Positions 22,362 through 32,344 of a stretch of 64,000 nt of DNA are shown piece after piece. The notes below the pieces were generated by a model, which saw only the letters and a program-made list of their open reading frames with translations, made no database searches and was not told the DNA's origin. The position numbers and the translations under genes are program-made. Each line of letters starts with the position of its first letter. Positions within the stretch are counted from its first letter, which is position 1. This DNA comes from Apostichopus japonicus (Eukaryota; Echinodermata; Holothuroidea; Aspidochirotida; Stichopodidae): assembly GCF_037975245.1 (NCBI RefSeq), contig NC_092576.1, positions 36,236,611 to 36,300,610 of the forward strand. Direction: 5' to 3'.

Positions 22362-24330
22362 ATTGGTCAGTTGTCACGACTAAATTAACCAATTTAAGTA
22401 CTGACATTTCCCAGGAAATGGTTCCAAAATCAGCACATAAATTCCAAACAACAATCTATTCTACACAGTTAACTTCCAGTGTATGTGTCTGGGCCAATAA
22501 CCTGTTCGAGTTAGCTAGAGAATAGGCATGAGACTGCTGAGTATATTACAGCCTGTTGCTGCACACAACTTGTTCTTTCTATAAGAGTATAACAGAAACT
22601 GAGGAAAAATGTAAATTACATATATATAGAAAACAAAATTGCTTAAAGGTAGCACACTAATAATACAACCTGATTAAACAAACAATAGTTTGGAGCAGAG
22701 TTGTAACAACAGGCACTTAACTGATCCACAGGCTGCATTCCTTCTTACTACGGGTACATATAACAGAGCTAGGAACTTAAAGATATATAGTATTAAATAG
22801 AATGTGAGACTACATTTATTAACAGATTTCTATAAATAAACTCTTATATGAACACTTCAGATATGAGGATAATAAACATGGGGATGTAATAAACTCTGGA
22901 AGCTCTCTGGGCTAATACTTAATACCAGTGGAACTGCATTTTGCAATGTTAGTCATTATACATAACAAAACAAATTTAATAGTGAATGAAACTTTTCTTC
23001 TTTTTGGGAATAACTTTTTTTTGGTCATATATACATGGGAAAGCACCTTAGAGAAATCTGTGTGTCACACACACATAGGGAAGACTGTACGTGAATGACT
23101 AACTAAGTACTTCTACTACTGTACCTATCATAGAAAACAACTTAACAATAAAAAGATCGTAAACTCTTGTTAACAGCAAAACATGTTGTCACAAAATGAT
23201 CCCTGATATTGTTTAAGTCACCTGGAATTATAAGTAGCTATGTACAACTACATGGCTCTATGAGGTGCAATTGTTCTCAAGTACCAGCAGTAGGTCTAAC
23301 TGTAATAGCAATAAGTATAAAGTGTAAGCAGTATAAAGCAAGCTAGTTTTATTTCTGTGTTACGTATCTTGCTCTACCTAACTACATATTAAGCATAGGG
23401 AATTGGGCCTAGACTTAAGTCATGGATCTAATAACGGTCTTGAACACTTGTAACAAAGTGACATTGAAATGGATCCCGATCCCAGGATGGAGGAAATTTT
23501 CACCCAGTAGAGCTTTAATAAAACTCATAATAAGCCATGATCTTAACTTATACATAGTACAAAGGCAGTCTACTAGTACTACTAATAATTTTTGTATAAT
23601 AATAATAATACTAAATTGTATCTTATGCAGTCCAAATCTTTTCAAGAACAGGCCCCTTAGAATTATAACACAAGGACAAGAAGGAGTAGGCTAAGAACTA
23701 AAGGTTATAAGCCTTAGTCCGTTATTAAAATTGGACTAAACTATGCAGGTATTCTAGTATTACTAAAACTAGGCTAGGGCCTACCTGTAGTAAAAACTTG
23801 TCGTAGTATATTACTTTAGTAAATACAAAATTACTAGGCCTATAGGCTAGCCTAGGCTTGTACTAGTAATATTACTGTCCGCTATGCCCTCGAATTTTTA
23901 AATTTTAACTATTAAGTAGCCATAAGTAGTACCGTAACTTATCAACTCCCTGATTTTTCCATATTAACGCAAATAAATGAAGGGAATCTATGCCGAATAG
24001 AAAGATTACGAAAAATACGAGACGTTGCAAATCTAGCACTAGCTACATCATAGTCGACATATAGCGCTAGGCTGCACGTTATAGGATACGGTGCTTTCAT
24101 GTATATGTGTATTATGTACGTTAGGATACATGTATTAGGGGCAACCAAAACCACATAGGAGCACCATTTTCGTTGACCAAAAAATCACACTTTTCGGGGG
24201 AGTTACAACTTTTCTGAAAAATATGAGTAAGATTCAAGCTTATATATTACAAAAATGCTATTTTTACGGTTAAAAGTTGTCTAAGACGCGAAAGTCACAT
24301 AACGATAGACGTCGACTCGATTTGACTTAC
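22362..24330. other. AT-rich non-coding, presumed intron 1 of the minus-strand gene
   Basis: No exon recognised. It is largely composed of CTAGGCCTA-type AT-rich sequence at 23700-23900. Confidence 0.3.
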
Positions 24331-24504
24331 CTTTATGTTTTTGCGTTGGTCGTCGATAAGAAAATGCACTGTTCTATTGGTAAAATATTCGTTTCTTTCC
24401 GGAAATGATCGTATTTGAGTCTCTAAAGTATCCTTTATCGAGCTACGATACTCGTAAACCCGAATGACATTGGGATGTTTGCGAATTTTACCGATTACAT
24501 CCAT
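24331..24504 (-). CDS. first coding exon, unrecognised minus-strand gene
   Basis: An ATG at 24504 opens 58 codons (174 nt). The frame ends at AAAG|GTAAGT, a consensus donor at 24330-24329, in phase 0. It begins MDVIGKIRKHPNVIRVYEYR and ends RTVHFLIDDQRKNIK. Codons are CpG-containing and the amino acid mix is that of an ordinary soluble protein, with no signal peptide. I do not recognise the family. It faces ATG101 head to head, with about 2.1 kb between its ATG and the ATG101 exon. No later exon was found below 24331, which is consistent with a long first intron running into the repeats. Confidence 0.5.
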
Positions 24505-24600
24505 ACATGGAAGTAGCGAACCGAAGTCCGTAGAACCGGATTTGCGCGAAACAATTACTTCCGGGTCAAGTAGCTGTGCTCGAAAATTTGCTAGTAACGG
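24505..24600. promoter_or_regulatory. candidate promoter, ETS-like site
   Basis: CpG-rich sequence immediately upstream of the minus-strand ATG contains ACTTCCGG at 24557-24564, an ETS/GABP-type site common in housekeeping and divergent promoters. It also has GGATTTGCGCG. No TATA box is visible. It may serve the minus gene and possibly ATG101, whose own first exon is not located. Confidence 0.35.
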
Positions 24601-26071
24601 TCATATATTGAGGTCAGACTTCCAACTGTATATCCATTTAACTAAACTACAGCATGCAGCAACAACCACTTGTAATTACAGCAAGTTCTTGTTCCCATAA
24701 TTATTTACCCATTCGGCGTTCTATAATGAACTACTACGGTGATACAGAAACATTGTTTAATTACGCCATGGGCCAATGTTTACGTTTTTCTTGGTCTAGT
24801 GCGCAATTGTACGTTATCTCGATGCAATGGAAGATACCCCACGATAAGCTTGGGCAGTGACTTGTAAAGCTTGTCAATATACATTCGTAATGTTTAAGCT
24901 TCATCTGTATTGTTCAACATATCTTCGCCATTGCAGAGGATTTCCTGGCCTAACAGTTAGTAAAAGTTAATTCCCACTGACTAGGCCAGGGCCTAGCCTA
25001 TATCTAGCCTAAGCCGATACATGTGTATGCTACAGTAACTAGTTCAGCGAGTGGCTATGATACGCACGGGAGTAACTTTAATGGATAGTGCATTTACACT
25101 TTACAGTAATAAAGAACAGGCTGAATTAGCATAGCACCCGTTGCGTTACGTCAAGTTGAACATTTGGCTAGTGTTTATAATAAGGATCTACTGTTACAGT
25201 TCCTAGTTCTAGTACTATTACTAGTAGAAACATTCAAAATCAAATGTAAAAAAATGATGGGTGTATTTGAGGCCTTGCAGTAGCAGGATAGTCCTATCCT
25301 GTGCTAGAACTAGAGTATTTTAACCTTTGCTTGGGATTTTTGTTCACCGTGATGGTTCAGCTGGTTGGAGCACATGCTCGCATAATGTATGACACACAGT
25401 ATATACATGTTAGAGAAAAGACAAGGTTCAGTGTTGGACTAATCCAAAGTGGAAATACTGGAATTTCAGCCTCAACTTACCTAGAGCCCTAACTTCAGAA
25501 ATGCCATGTTATTAACACTGCAGTTTAAAGCATTGTTTTAGTGATTAGAGATGTAAGAAAGTGATTTTCTTATGTTTTTATAAGGAACTTTTTGAAACTT
25601 TCGTTGGAGGATTTTAATTCTAGACACTTCATCAGTAATCAATTATTGGTTGACTACATATAACAGTGCAGTTATACCTGTCAATCTAGCTTTGCTAAAC
25701 TGCTACAGTAAACTATCTATGCTCATTACATTACTTATACTGGCCAATTTTGTTCACTAGTCAGAGGGTAATACATCAAATTTAGCGAGTCTGGTTCAAT
25801 ACTTTGGTAAACCTGGAAACCAAACATTGCTGATACTATCAGTTTGCAGACTTTACTCAACAATCTCCTTGCTTTAAGCCAGTTTGTCTTAATTGCACAT
25901 TGACTGAAAGATTAATATTGCACTTTAAGATGTGTCCCAGCTCTTAGAATGGGGGGAAGGGGTTGGGAGAATGGCTTCAAAATAAATAAATGTGTATACT
26001 GCACTGTCTGCACAGTAACATGGTTGGCAATTTATTGATACTGTGATATTGCTTACCATCAGCTTACTGAT
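24601..26071. other. intergenic, no gene seen
   Basis: Contains AT-rich unique sequence. Nothing coding recognised, although an unseen 5' exon of ATG101 could lie here. Confidence 0.3.
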
Positions 26072-26410
26072 GGGATGACTCTTATATGTACCTGTGTCTT
26101 TATGAGAAGTAGAAGAGTGTTTTTAATATAGATGTGTAGGGTATAGGATCATAATGACTCACAAAGTATGCTGTAGGACACTGGTGGGATGACTATAGCT
26201 ATGTACAGTACCTGTGTCTTTATGAGAAGTAGAAGAGTGTTTTTAGCATAGATGTGTAGGGTATATATATGATCATAATGACCCCAAAGTATGCTGTAGG
26301 ACATTGGTGGGATGACTATAGCTATGTACCTGTGTCTTTATGAGAAGTAGAAGAGTGTTTTTAGTATAGATGTGTAGGGTATAGGATCATAACTCATAAG
26401 GTTTGTTGTA
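26072..26410. repeat. tandem repeat, about 119 bp x 3
   Basis: CCTGTGTCTTTATGAGAAGT recurs at 26091, 26211 and 26329. It is followed each time by AGAAGAGTGTTTTTA and GATGTGTAGGGTATA, then by TATGCTGTAGGACA and TGGTGGGATGACT. Confidence 0.9.
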
Positions 26411-26638
26411 GGCCACTGATAAGTACATTTGGAATGTACTACAATCATGGTTGCTGTCAATAATGTTGGTTAAAATTGATCCTTTCAAATGAAGTTTACA
26501 GTAAATCTCATTAATGGATTCTCTTCTTATTTGAGAGCCGTGTTAATTACAGTACTTACTTTTATGTCATCCCTATATATTTTTGACCATGTTTATATCT
26601 GCAAGTATAATTTATTACTTCCAATTTTTTTATTGCAG

Positions 26639-26723
26639 CACAGTTAACTCAGACGTACAGGGCGAGCAGTGGAGAAGAAAACTCAATAGAAGGATGAATG
26701 CCAGATCTCAAGTCTTTGAACTA
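26639..26723 (+). CDS. ATG101: ATG101 exon with start codon
   Basis: Autophagy protein 101 is the HORMA-fold partner of ATG13 in the ULK1 initiation complex. The exon begins after TTTTTTATTGCAG, carries 55 nt of leader, and starts translation at the ATG at 26694. Ten codons (MNARSQVFEL) end at CTA|GTAAGA. The human N-terminus begins MNCRSEVLEV, and as I recall the intron falls after the same tenth codon. The leader is itself a spliced exon, so the true first exon lies upstream. There is no in-frame stop between the acceptor and the ATG, but similarity to the family starts exactly at this Met. Confidence 0.85.
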
Positions 26724-27941
26724 GTAAGAGAACAATATATTGATTTAAATGGTTGTTATTAAACCTAATTACGAGTTGCTACTTAGTGATATCAATAACA
26801 CAATAAACAGTACCATGACACTGTAAACTGTAAGTCATTTCAAAGCATTGCAGATATGAGAGTTAACATATTGACATTGATAAGTTTAAATATGTGCAGA
26901 GTATTTAATTGCTTTGGTAACAAATTATCACTTCTGGATGTACACTTTTAGAAAAATACTGATATGTACACCACCTGCGATTGTTCCTGGGCCCTCCCTC
27001 CCTGGAACTGACTTTTCCTTTTTAATACCTCCCAGCTGTAAGTTACCCTGCCCTCAATAAACATGTATGTAAAAGTGATGTACACAAAGCACAATGCTGA
27101 CCCTATTGAGAAACAAGTATATAAAATAAACAGCAGTACAACATGCAATCTCAAACACTTTGGTTCTGTAAATTTCAGGTTGTACTGTTTATGGACTAAC
27201 GTCTTGACTGTTGCTTTACAGTTCTGTAAGTTTCAGCAAATGTCGATAGACCATTAAATTATGTTTTCGGCCACCGAGACTTGCAACTATATTCAATCTG
27301 ACTTATCTTGCATCCTGCAAAGAATTGCAGTTCTTGTATAACAGGGGGGCCTATATGATTGACATTTGGTCTAGGCTTTGTTAGGTTAGCTTGTGCTTAT
27401 TTAATGAAGTATTGCCATACACGTAACAGGAGGGCCTATATGAATAATGTTATGTTAGGTTAACTTGTACTTATTTATTGAACATCGTGGGCTTGTGCTT
27501 ATTGTGCAATAATAGGGTTACTGCGATTGGATGCTCTAGTTGTTAGCTTTAGAGGGCGCATCGGGACTGGGGGTTCATCACATGTTATTATTTAGTTTAT
27601 ATTTAAATACAAACAATACAGTACCTATGGGTGAGGAGGGGTGATAGGGGAAATGACCTCATTGAGAATGCGGTCATACTATACTGTTATGTAATAATGT
27701 TAAGGAGGGAACAGTGGGAGTTCTGTATCATCACATTGAACCAATGGTAATACTGTGTGTTCCTTTCTGTCAGTGTGAGACACTGCACTGGTTCAAAGCA
27801 CACATTGTTGGTATTTGTTAGCCAATCCTTCTCACCTTAATCAAGCTGATAATTTGTTACAAGTCTAACAATTTATTGTTTTGCATTGATTTCCATTTTA
27901 TTGTGGATCTTGTTCTCATTCATTTCTTCTCCTTTTTTCAG
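26724..27941 (+). other. ATG101: ATG101 intron 1
   Basis: GTAAGA donor and CTCCTTTTTTCAG acceptor. No exon or recognised repeat inside. Confidence 0.75.
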
Positions 27942-28019
27942 ACTGTTGAGAGCAAGCAGCTAGAGGAGGTTGTCAACAGCATATTTCATACCATACTTTT
28001 CCACAGAACCACAGGAAAG
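27942..28019 (+). CDS. ATG101: ATG101 exon 2
   Basis: The 78 nt give 26 codons in phase 0 at both ends. They start TVESKQLEEVVNSIFHTILF and end HRTTGK|GTACAG. The human counterpart reads SVEGRQ.EEAMLAVLHTVLLHRSTGK over the same length, so identity is clear. The segment forms the first helix and strand of the HORMA fold. Anything after HRTTGK (FHYKKEGTYSIG in human) was not found downstream in this window. The last 16 nt and the donor are reproduced in a tandem array in the next intron. Confidence 0.88.
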
Positions 28020-28267
28020 GTACAGGAACACTTCCATCTTTCCATTTCTGTGTGTAACCGTAATTACTGTACTGTAGACATGTAGTGAAATGTCTGTACA
28101 TGTACTCATATTACAGCAATGTTTCCTGTACTGAGTGAAACACTTTGTAAATAACACAGAACCACAGGAAAGGTACAGGAACACTTCCAATTACCCATTT
28201 CTGTGTGTAACCGTAATTACTGTACTGTAGACATGTAGTGAGATGTCTGTACATGTACTCATATTAC
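28004..28267 (+). repeat. 153-bp array, copies 1-2 (ATG101 exon 2 donor)
   Basis: The unit starts CAGAACCACAGGAAAG|GTACAG, where the first 16 nt are the real end of exon 2, and continues with intron sequence. Copy 1 is the genuine exon end at 28004 and copy 2 starts at 28157. Copy 2 is split by the outer hAT-type element at 28268. Confidence 0.9.
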
Positions 28268-30254
28268 CAGAGTTGGGGACTCGAGTCAGGGACTCGGACT
28301 CGAGTCCGACTCGAGTCGCAAATTTTAGGACTTGAGACTCGACTCGAGACTCGGCTGTCAGAGACTTGGGACTTGACTTGAGACTTGCCCAAAAAGTTAG
28401 CAAAGACTTGGGACTTGACTTGAGACTTGCCTTCAAAAGACTCGGTTTTTCTACTAGAGACTTGTTTGTATTTCACAATTTTCTAATCATTAAATAACTT
28501 CATAAGTTGATATCGATAATAAATAATTATGGTTTCGTGTACGCAGGGCCGTCTTAAGTGATCACCGGGCTTTGGGCCCGGCAATGGAGCGGGACCCATC
28601 AATCAAGTGAGTTCGAAAAAATTTGCGTGAAAAATTGACATCCTTGACAATCGCTCAAGCATAGACATGCCTGCATTTACCACCCCTCCCTATGTCGCGC
28701 ATAAAGCATAAAACTTTAGCTGAATAACATACGTGATATATCTAAAAAATGAAATACATTATAGAAGAGAAATCTTCCAGTTGCCCTCCATCCCTTCCCT
28801 AACAATACTGGACTTACCATTTGTCACACCCTTGTGTTGAGTCTTTCAACTGAGAGGGAGGTGTAGGCGGTTTTACACTATCTAACGCAACGTAGTCGCC
28901 AAGAACGTGAAGTATTTTTAAGGGAGGGCCCGAGGAACATGAACTTATAGATGCTCCTCATGGTGAAACATATTTGCACCTATTAGGTGAATTGAGTGTA
29001 CTGTTAATAGTAGGAGAGACTAGCGTAGGTTCTTATGACCAACTAGACCGGTTTCTGCTTTCAAACTTCATAGGAGGAGCTTCATCAGTAGTAGCCTTTG
29101 AATATTTTATATTCGGCCTGGGCGTCTCATTCTCAAAATGCATCTATTTTCTGTGCACAAGTTTTTATGGACTCATGGTGCAGCTATAAGAGCATCTAAA
29201 AGAGCTTCGTGTGAACCTTGAGAGTCAGCTGATTCTTCGTTTGTACGAAACCTTGAGTTAACAAGTAAATCTTTGAGATTTTGGGCCCTATTGTAGGCTA
29301 GAATCGGTTCTTTTGGAAACAGTTTGGATAATTGTTGCGTGTTGCGAGATTAAGTGCCAATGTTTCTAAAGTGTTTTTTTTTTTCAAATGCGTGGTTTTG
29401 ATATGGGGTGTAAAGGTGAGCTTGAACACAAGTGGTGGTTACTTTTGTTTAGGTTTGGTAGTGAGGTATTGCCCACGGTTTTCAAATTTTATGCCTTTCG
29501 TGGCTGAGGCAATTTCCTCTTTCTTATAGTTACGGAGTAACAGTTTCTCTGTGTAAGCCTTCGGGGCATTGTATATTCCAGGGTTGCCAACTCAGATTTG
29601 AATATTTAATGTCAAACTCTCAAGTGTTTCACCAACTCTCGTCACAAGTTGTCAAGTATCGAATTCAATCAGGCATAATGGCCTATTCAATAAGTTTTCC
29701 TCCCAGATTAAGACACGGGGTTACTGTGATTGCGGGGCCCCTGACATCGCGGGGCCCTGGGCCAGGGCCCAGTGGGCCCATGCGTTAAGACGGCCCTGCG
29801 TGTACGCTCGAATTACGAGCGCCCAACGACGACTACATGCGTTACCATAACTACCATTGGCTTGGTTGAATATTCCATCCAGGGCTGCTGTTTGGCTGAA
29901 AGTTGGCCTTTTTCAATAAAACAGTGGCTAGCAAATTTTGAGGTAATTTGTTCCGTGGCGTGTGCCCCGGTTTTGCTATTTGGCTGTTTAATTTATACCA
30001 CATAATTCCTGGAACACTGTTACATTATTCGTAGCCTGCATCATTGTATTCAAACTTCAAAGACTTGAGACTTGACTTGGGACTTGCTCATAGGGACTTG
30101 AGACTTGACTCGAGACTCGACCTCCAAAGACTTGAGACTTGACTTGAGACTCGCTCAAAATTTTCAAGGTGACTTGAGACTTGACTTGAGACTTGCTGGT
30201 AAAGACTTGAGACTTGACTTGAGACTTGCAGCTAGGGACTTGTTGACAACTCTG
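28268..30254. mobile_element. outer hAT-type non-autonomous element
   Basis: It begins CAGAGTTGGGGACTCGAG and ends CTTGTTGACAACTCTG, giving 8-bp perfect terminal repeats (CAGAGTTG). Flanks are an exact 8-bp duplication CATATTAC at 28260-28267 and 30255-30262. Both ends carry subterminal arrays of GACTTGAGACTTGACTTG (28275-28455 and 30058-30240), as is common for hAT transposase binding sites. An 8-bp duplication with CAG-type termini is diagnostic of hAT. No transposase frame. A second hAT-type element sits inside at 28544-29798, so the element proper is about 730 bp. Confidence 0.92.
28544..29798. mobile_element. inner hAT-type element
   Basis: Termini are CAGGGCCGTCTTAA and its reverse complement TTAAGACGGCCCTG, 14 bp perfect. 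Flanks are an exact duplication CGTGTACG at 28536-28543 and 29799-29806. The element is 1,255 bp. Interior frames (for example 28974-29189) have no recognised transposase motif, so it is non-autonomous or eroded. Nested insertion shows it arrived after the outer element. Confidence 0.92.
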
Positions 30255-31285
30255 CATATTACAGCAATGTTTCCTGTACTGAGTTATACACTTTGTAAAT
30301 AACACAGAACCACATGAAAGGTACAGGAACACTTCCAATTATCCATTTCTGTGTGTAACTGTAATTACTGTACTGTAGACATGTAGTGAGATGTCTGTAC
30401 ATTTACTCATATAAGAGCATTGCTGCCTGTAGCGAGTTTTACACTTTGTAACACAGAACAACAGGAAAAGTACAGGAACACTTCAAATTATCCATTTCTG
30501 TGTGTAACTTGTAATAATTGTACTGTAGACATGTAGTGAGATGTCTGTCCATGGACTCATATTACAGCAATGTTGCCTGTACTGAGTTACACACATTTTA
30601 AATAACACAGAACCACAGGAAAGGTACAGGAACACTTCCAATTATCCATTTCTGTGTATACTTGTTATTACTGTACTGTAGACATGTAGTGAGATGTCTG
30701 TCCATGGACTCATATTACAGCAATGTTGCCTGTACTGAGTTACACACATTGTAAATAACACAGAACAACAGGAAAGGTGCAGGAACACTTCCAATTTTCC
30801 AATTCTGTGTATACTTGTTATTACTGTACTGTAGACATGTAGTGAGATGTCTGTCCATGGACTCATATTACAACAATGTTGCCTGTACTGAGTTACACAC
30901 TTTGTAAATAACACAGAACCACAGGAAAGGTACAGGAACACTTCCAATTATCCAATTCTGTGTATACTTGTTATTACTGTACTGTAGACATGTAGTGAGA
31001 TGTCTGTCCATGGACTCATATTACAACAATGTTGCCTGTACTGAGTTACACACATTGTAAATAACACAGAACCACAGGAAAGGTACAGGAACACTTCCAA
31101 TTTTCCAATTCTGTGTGTAACTTGTTATTACTGTACTGTAGACATGTACAGTAGTGACATGTCTGAACTTGTACTCATATTACAGCAATGTTGCCTGTAC
31201 TGAGTGATACACTTTGTAAATAACACAGAACCACAGGTAAGGTACAGGAACACTTCCAATTATCCATTTCTGTGAGTAACTTGCT
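30255..31285 (+). repeat. 153-bp array, copies 3-9
   Basis: Starts of the CAGAAC motif lie at 30305, 30454, 30608, 30761, 30914, 31067 and 31226, a period of 149-159 and mostly 153. Removing the 1,987-bp element and one 8-bp duplication leaves exactly 153 between 28157 and 30305. Most copies keep AAGGTACAGG, the splice donor of exon 2; the copy at 30454 has AAAAGTACAGG and that at 30761 has AAGGTGCAGG. Confidence 0.92.
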
Positions 31286-31909
31286 AATGCCAATGCCAAC
31301 ATCACTGGTGAAACTCCATCAAATTTAAATAACCAATATAAATCAAAACCTAAAGGTAAAAAGTCTCAGTCAATGGATTTAAAGGAAACAACATCATGAC
31401 CAGTCTTGGCGAGACCGTCTGACATGACTTTATAACAGTTAGCCGCTGGTCAGTGGTAATTTGTCACATCCACACATCCAAATTTGCACAATTCAAACAG
31501 TCACTCTACAGTGTGCCATATTTATGTGTTCCCCTGGGGGACTTCCCATAGGGTGCAGCTCTACAAACCAGGGCATGCAACTATATGTACAAGATACCTC
31601 TCAGGTCTCAATTGATTTACCTGGGTAAAGAGCCGTGGTGATAAAGAGCCTTGCAAAAAGACACAGCATAATGATCTGACCAGGAACTGAACCTGCAATC
31701 CAATAGATTGTGATCACAACACAAGACTTAGTGAATTCATAGCAGTGGTACGTTCGCTTAGTATTATATTATTTTGGAATTAAGTTGTTTAACTTGTGTA
31801 TACCTTAGCTAGGTTTGTCTAAGAGAGTAAAAGCAAAGTAATAAGACAAAGAACACTAATGTAGATGTTTGTTATGAACTCGATGTGCAGAACCATTGAT
31901 AGACAGGAG
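31286..31909. other. intronic sequence with SINE-like segment
   Basis: Around 31650-31740 the minus strand reads GGTTCAGTTCCTGGTCAGATC, a pol III B-box-like sequence, so a tRNA-derived SINE in minus orientation is likely. Otherwise nothing. Confidence 0.35.
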
Positions 31910-32340
31910 TGAACTTGATGTCACTTGGGTCAATTGGGGTTACCAGGGGTCAAATTGTGAAAACTTTGTAAACACAATATCTCAAGAAGAAAAGCTTGAG
32001 CAGACCTCGTATTAGTTTGTAGATGTACCACATTAAGAACAAGAAGCCTATTGTTTTAATGGAGGTCAAAGTTTAATTGGGGTCACCAGAGGTCAAGTTG
32101 TGAAAACCTTGTAAATATGGTATCTCAAGAGGGGGATCATGGACAAACCTCCTATTTAGTCTGTAGAAGTACCACCTTGACTACCAGGAAACTTTTGTTT
32201 CTGGTTGAGGTCAAAGTTCATTTGGGGTCACAGGGGGTCAAATTTTGAAAACCTTGTAAACATGATATTTCAAGAATGAAAGCTTGGGCAGACCTCATAT
32301 TTGGTTTGTTGATGTACCATATCAAATTTAAGGAGCCTAT
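31910..32340. repeat. GGTCA-type tandem repeat, about 145-150 bp x 3
   Basis: Three diverged units contain GGTCAAAGTT, ATTGGGGTCACC, GGTCAAATTGTGAAAACCTTG and TATCTCAAGA. I recall this family as widespread in echinoderm genomes, which is the main hint to the host lineage. Confidence 0.75.
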
Positions 32341-32344
32341 TATT

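Noticed and set aside
28191-28476. SQVKSQV-type repeat peptide (also at 30057-30338)
   Set aside because: Product of the hAT subterminal GACTTGAGACTTG arrays, not a gene.
28004-31285. CRISPR-like array
   Set aside because: Units are contiguous 153-bp repeats with no spacer variation and a eukaryotic splice donor; this is a minisatellite.
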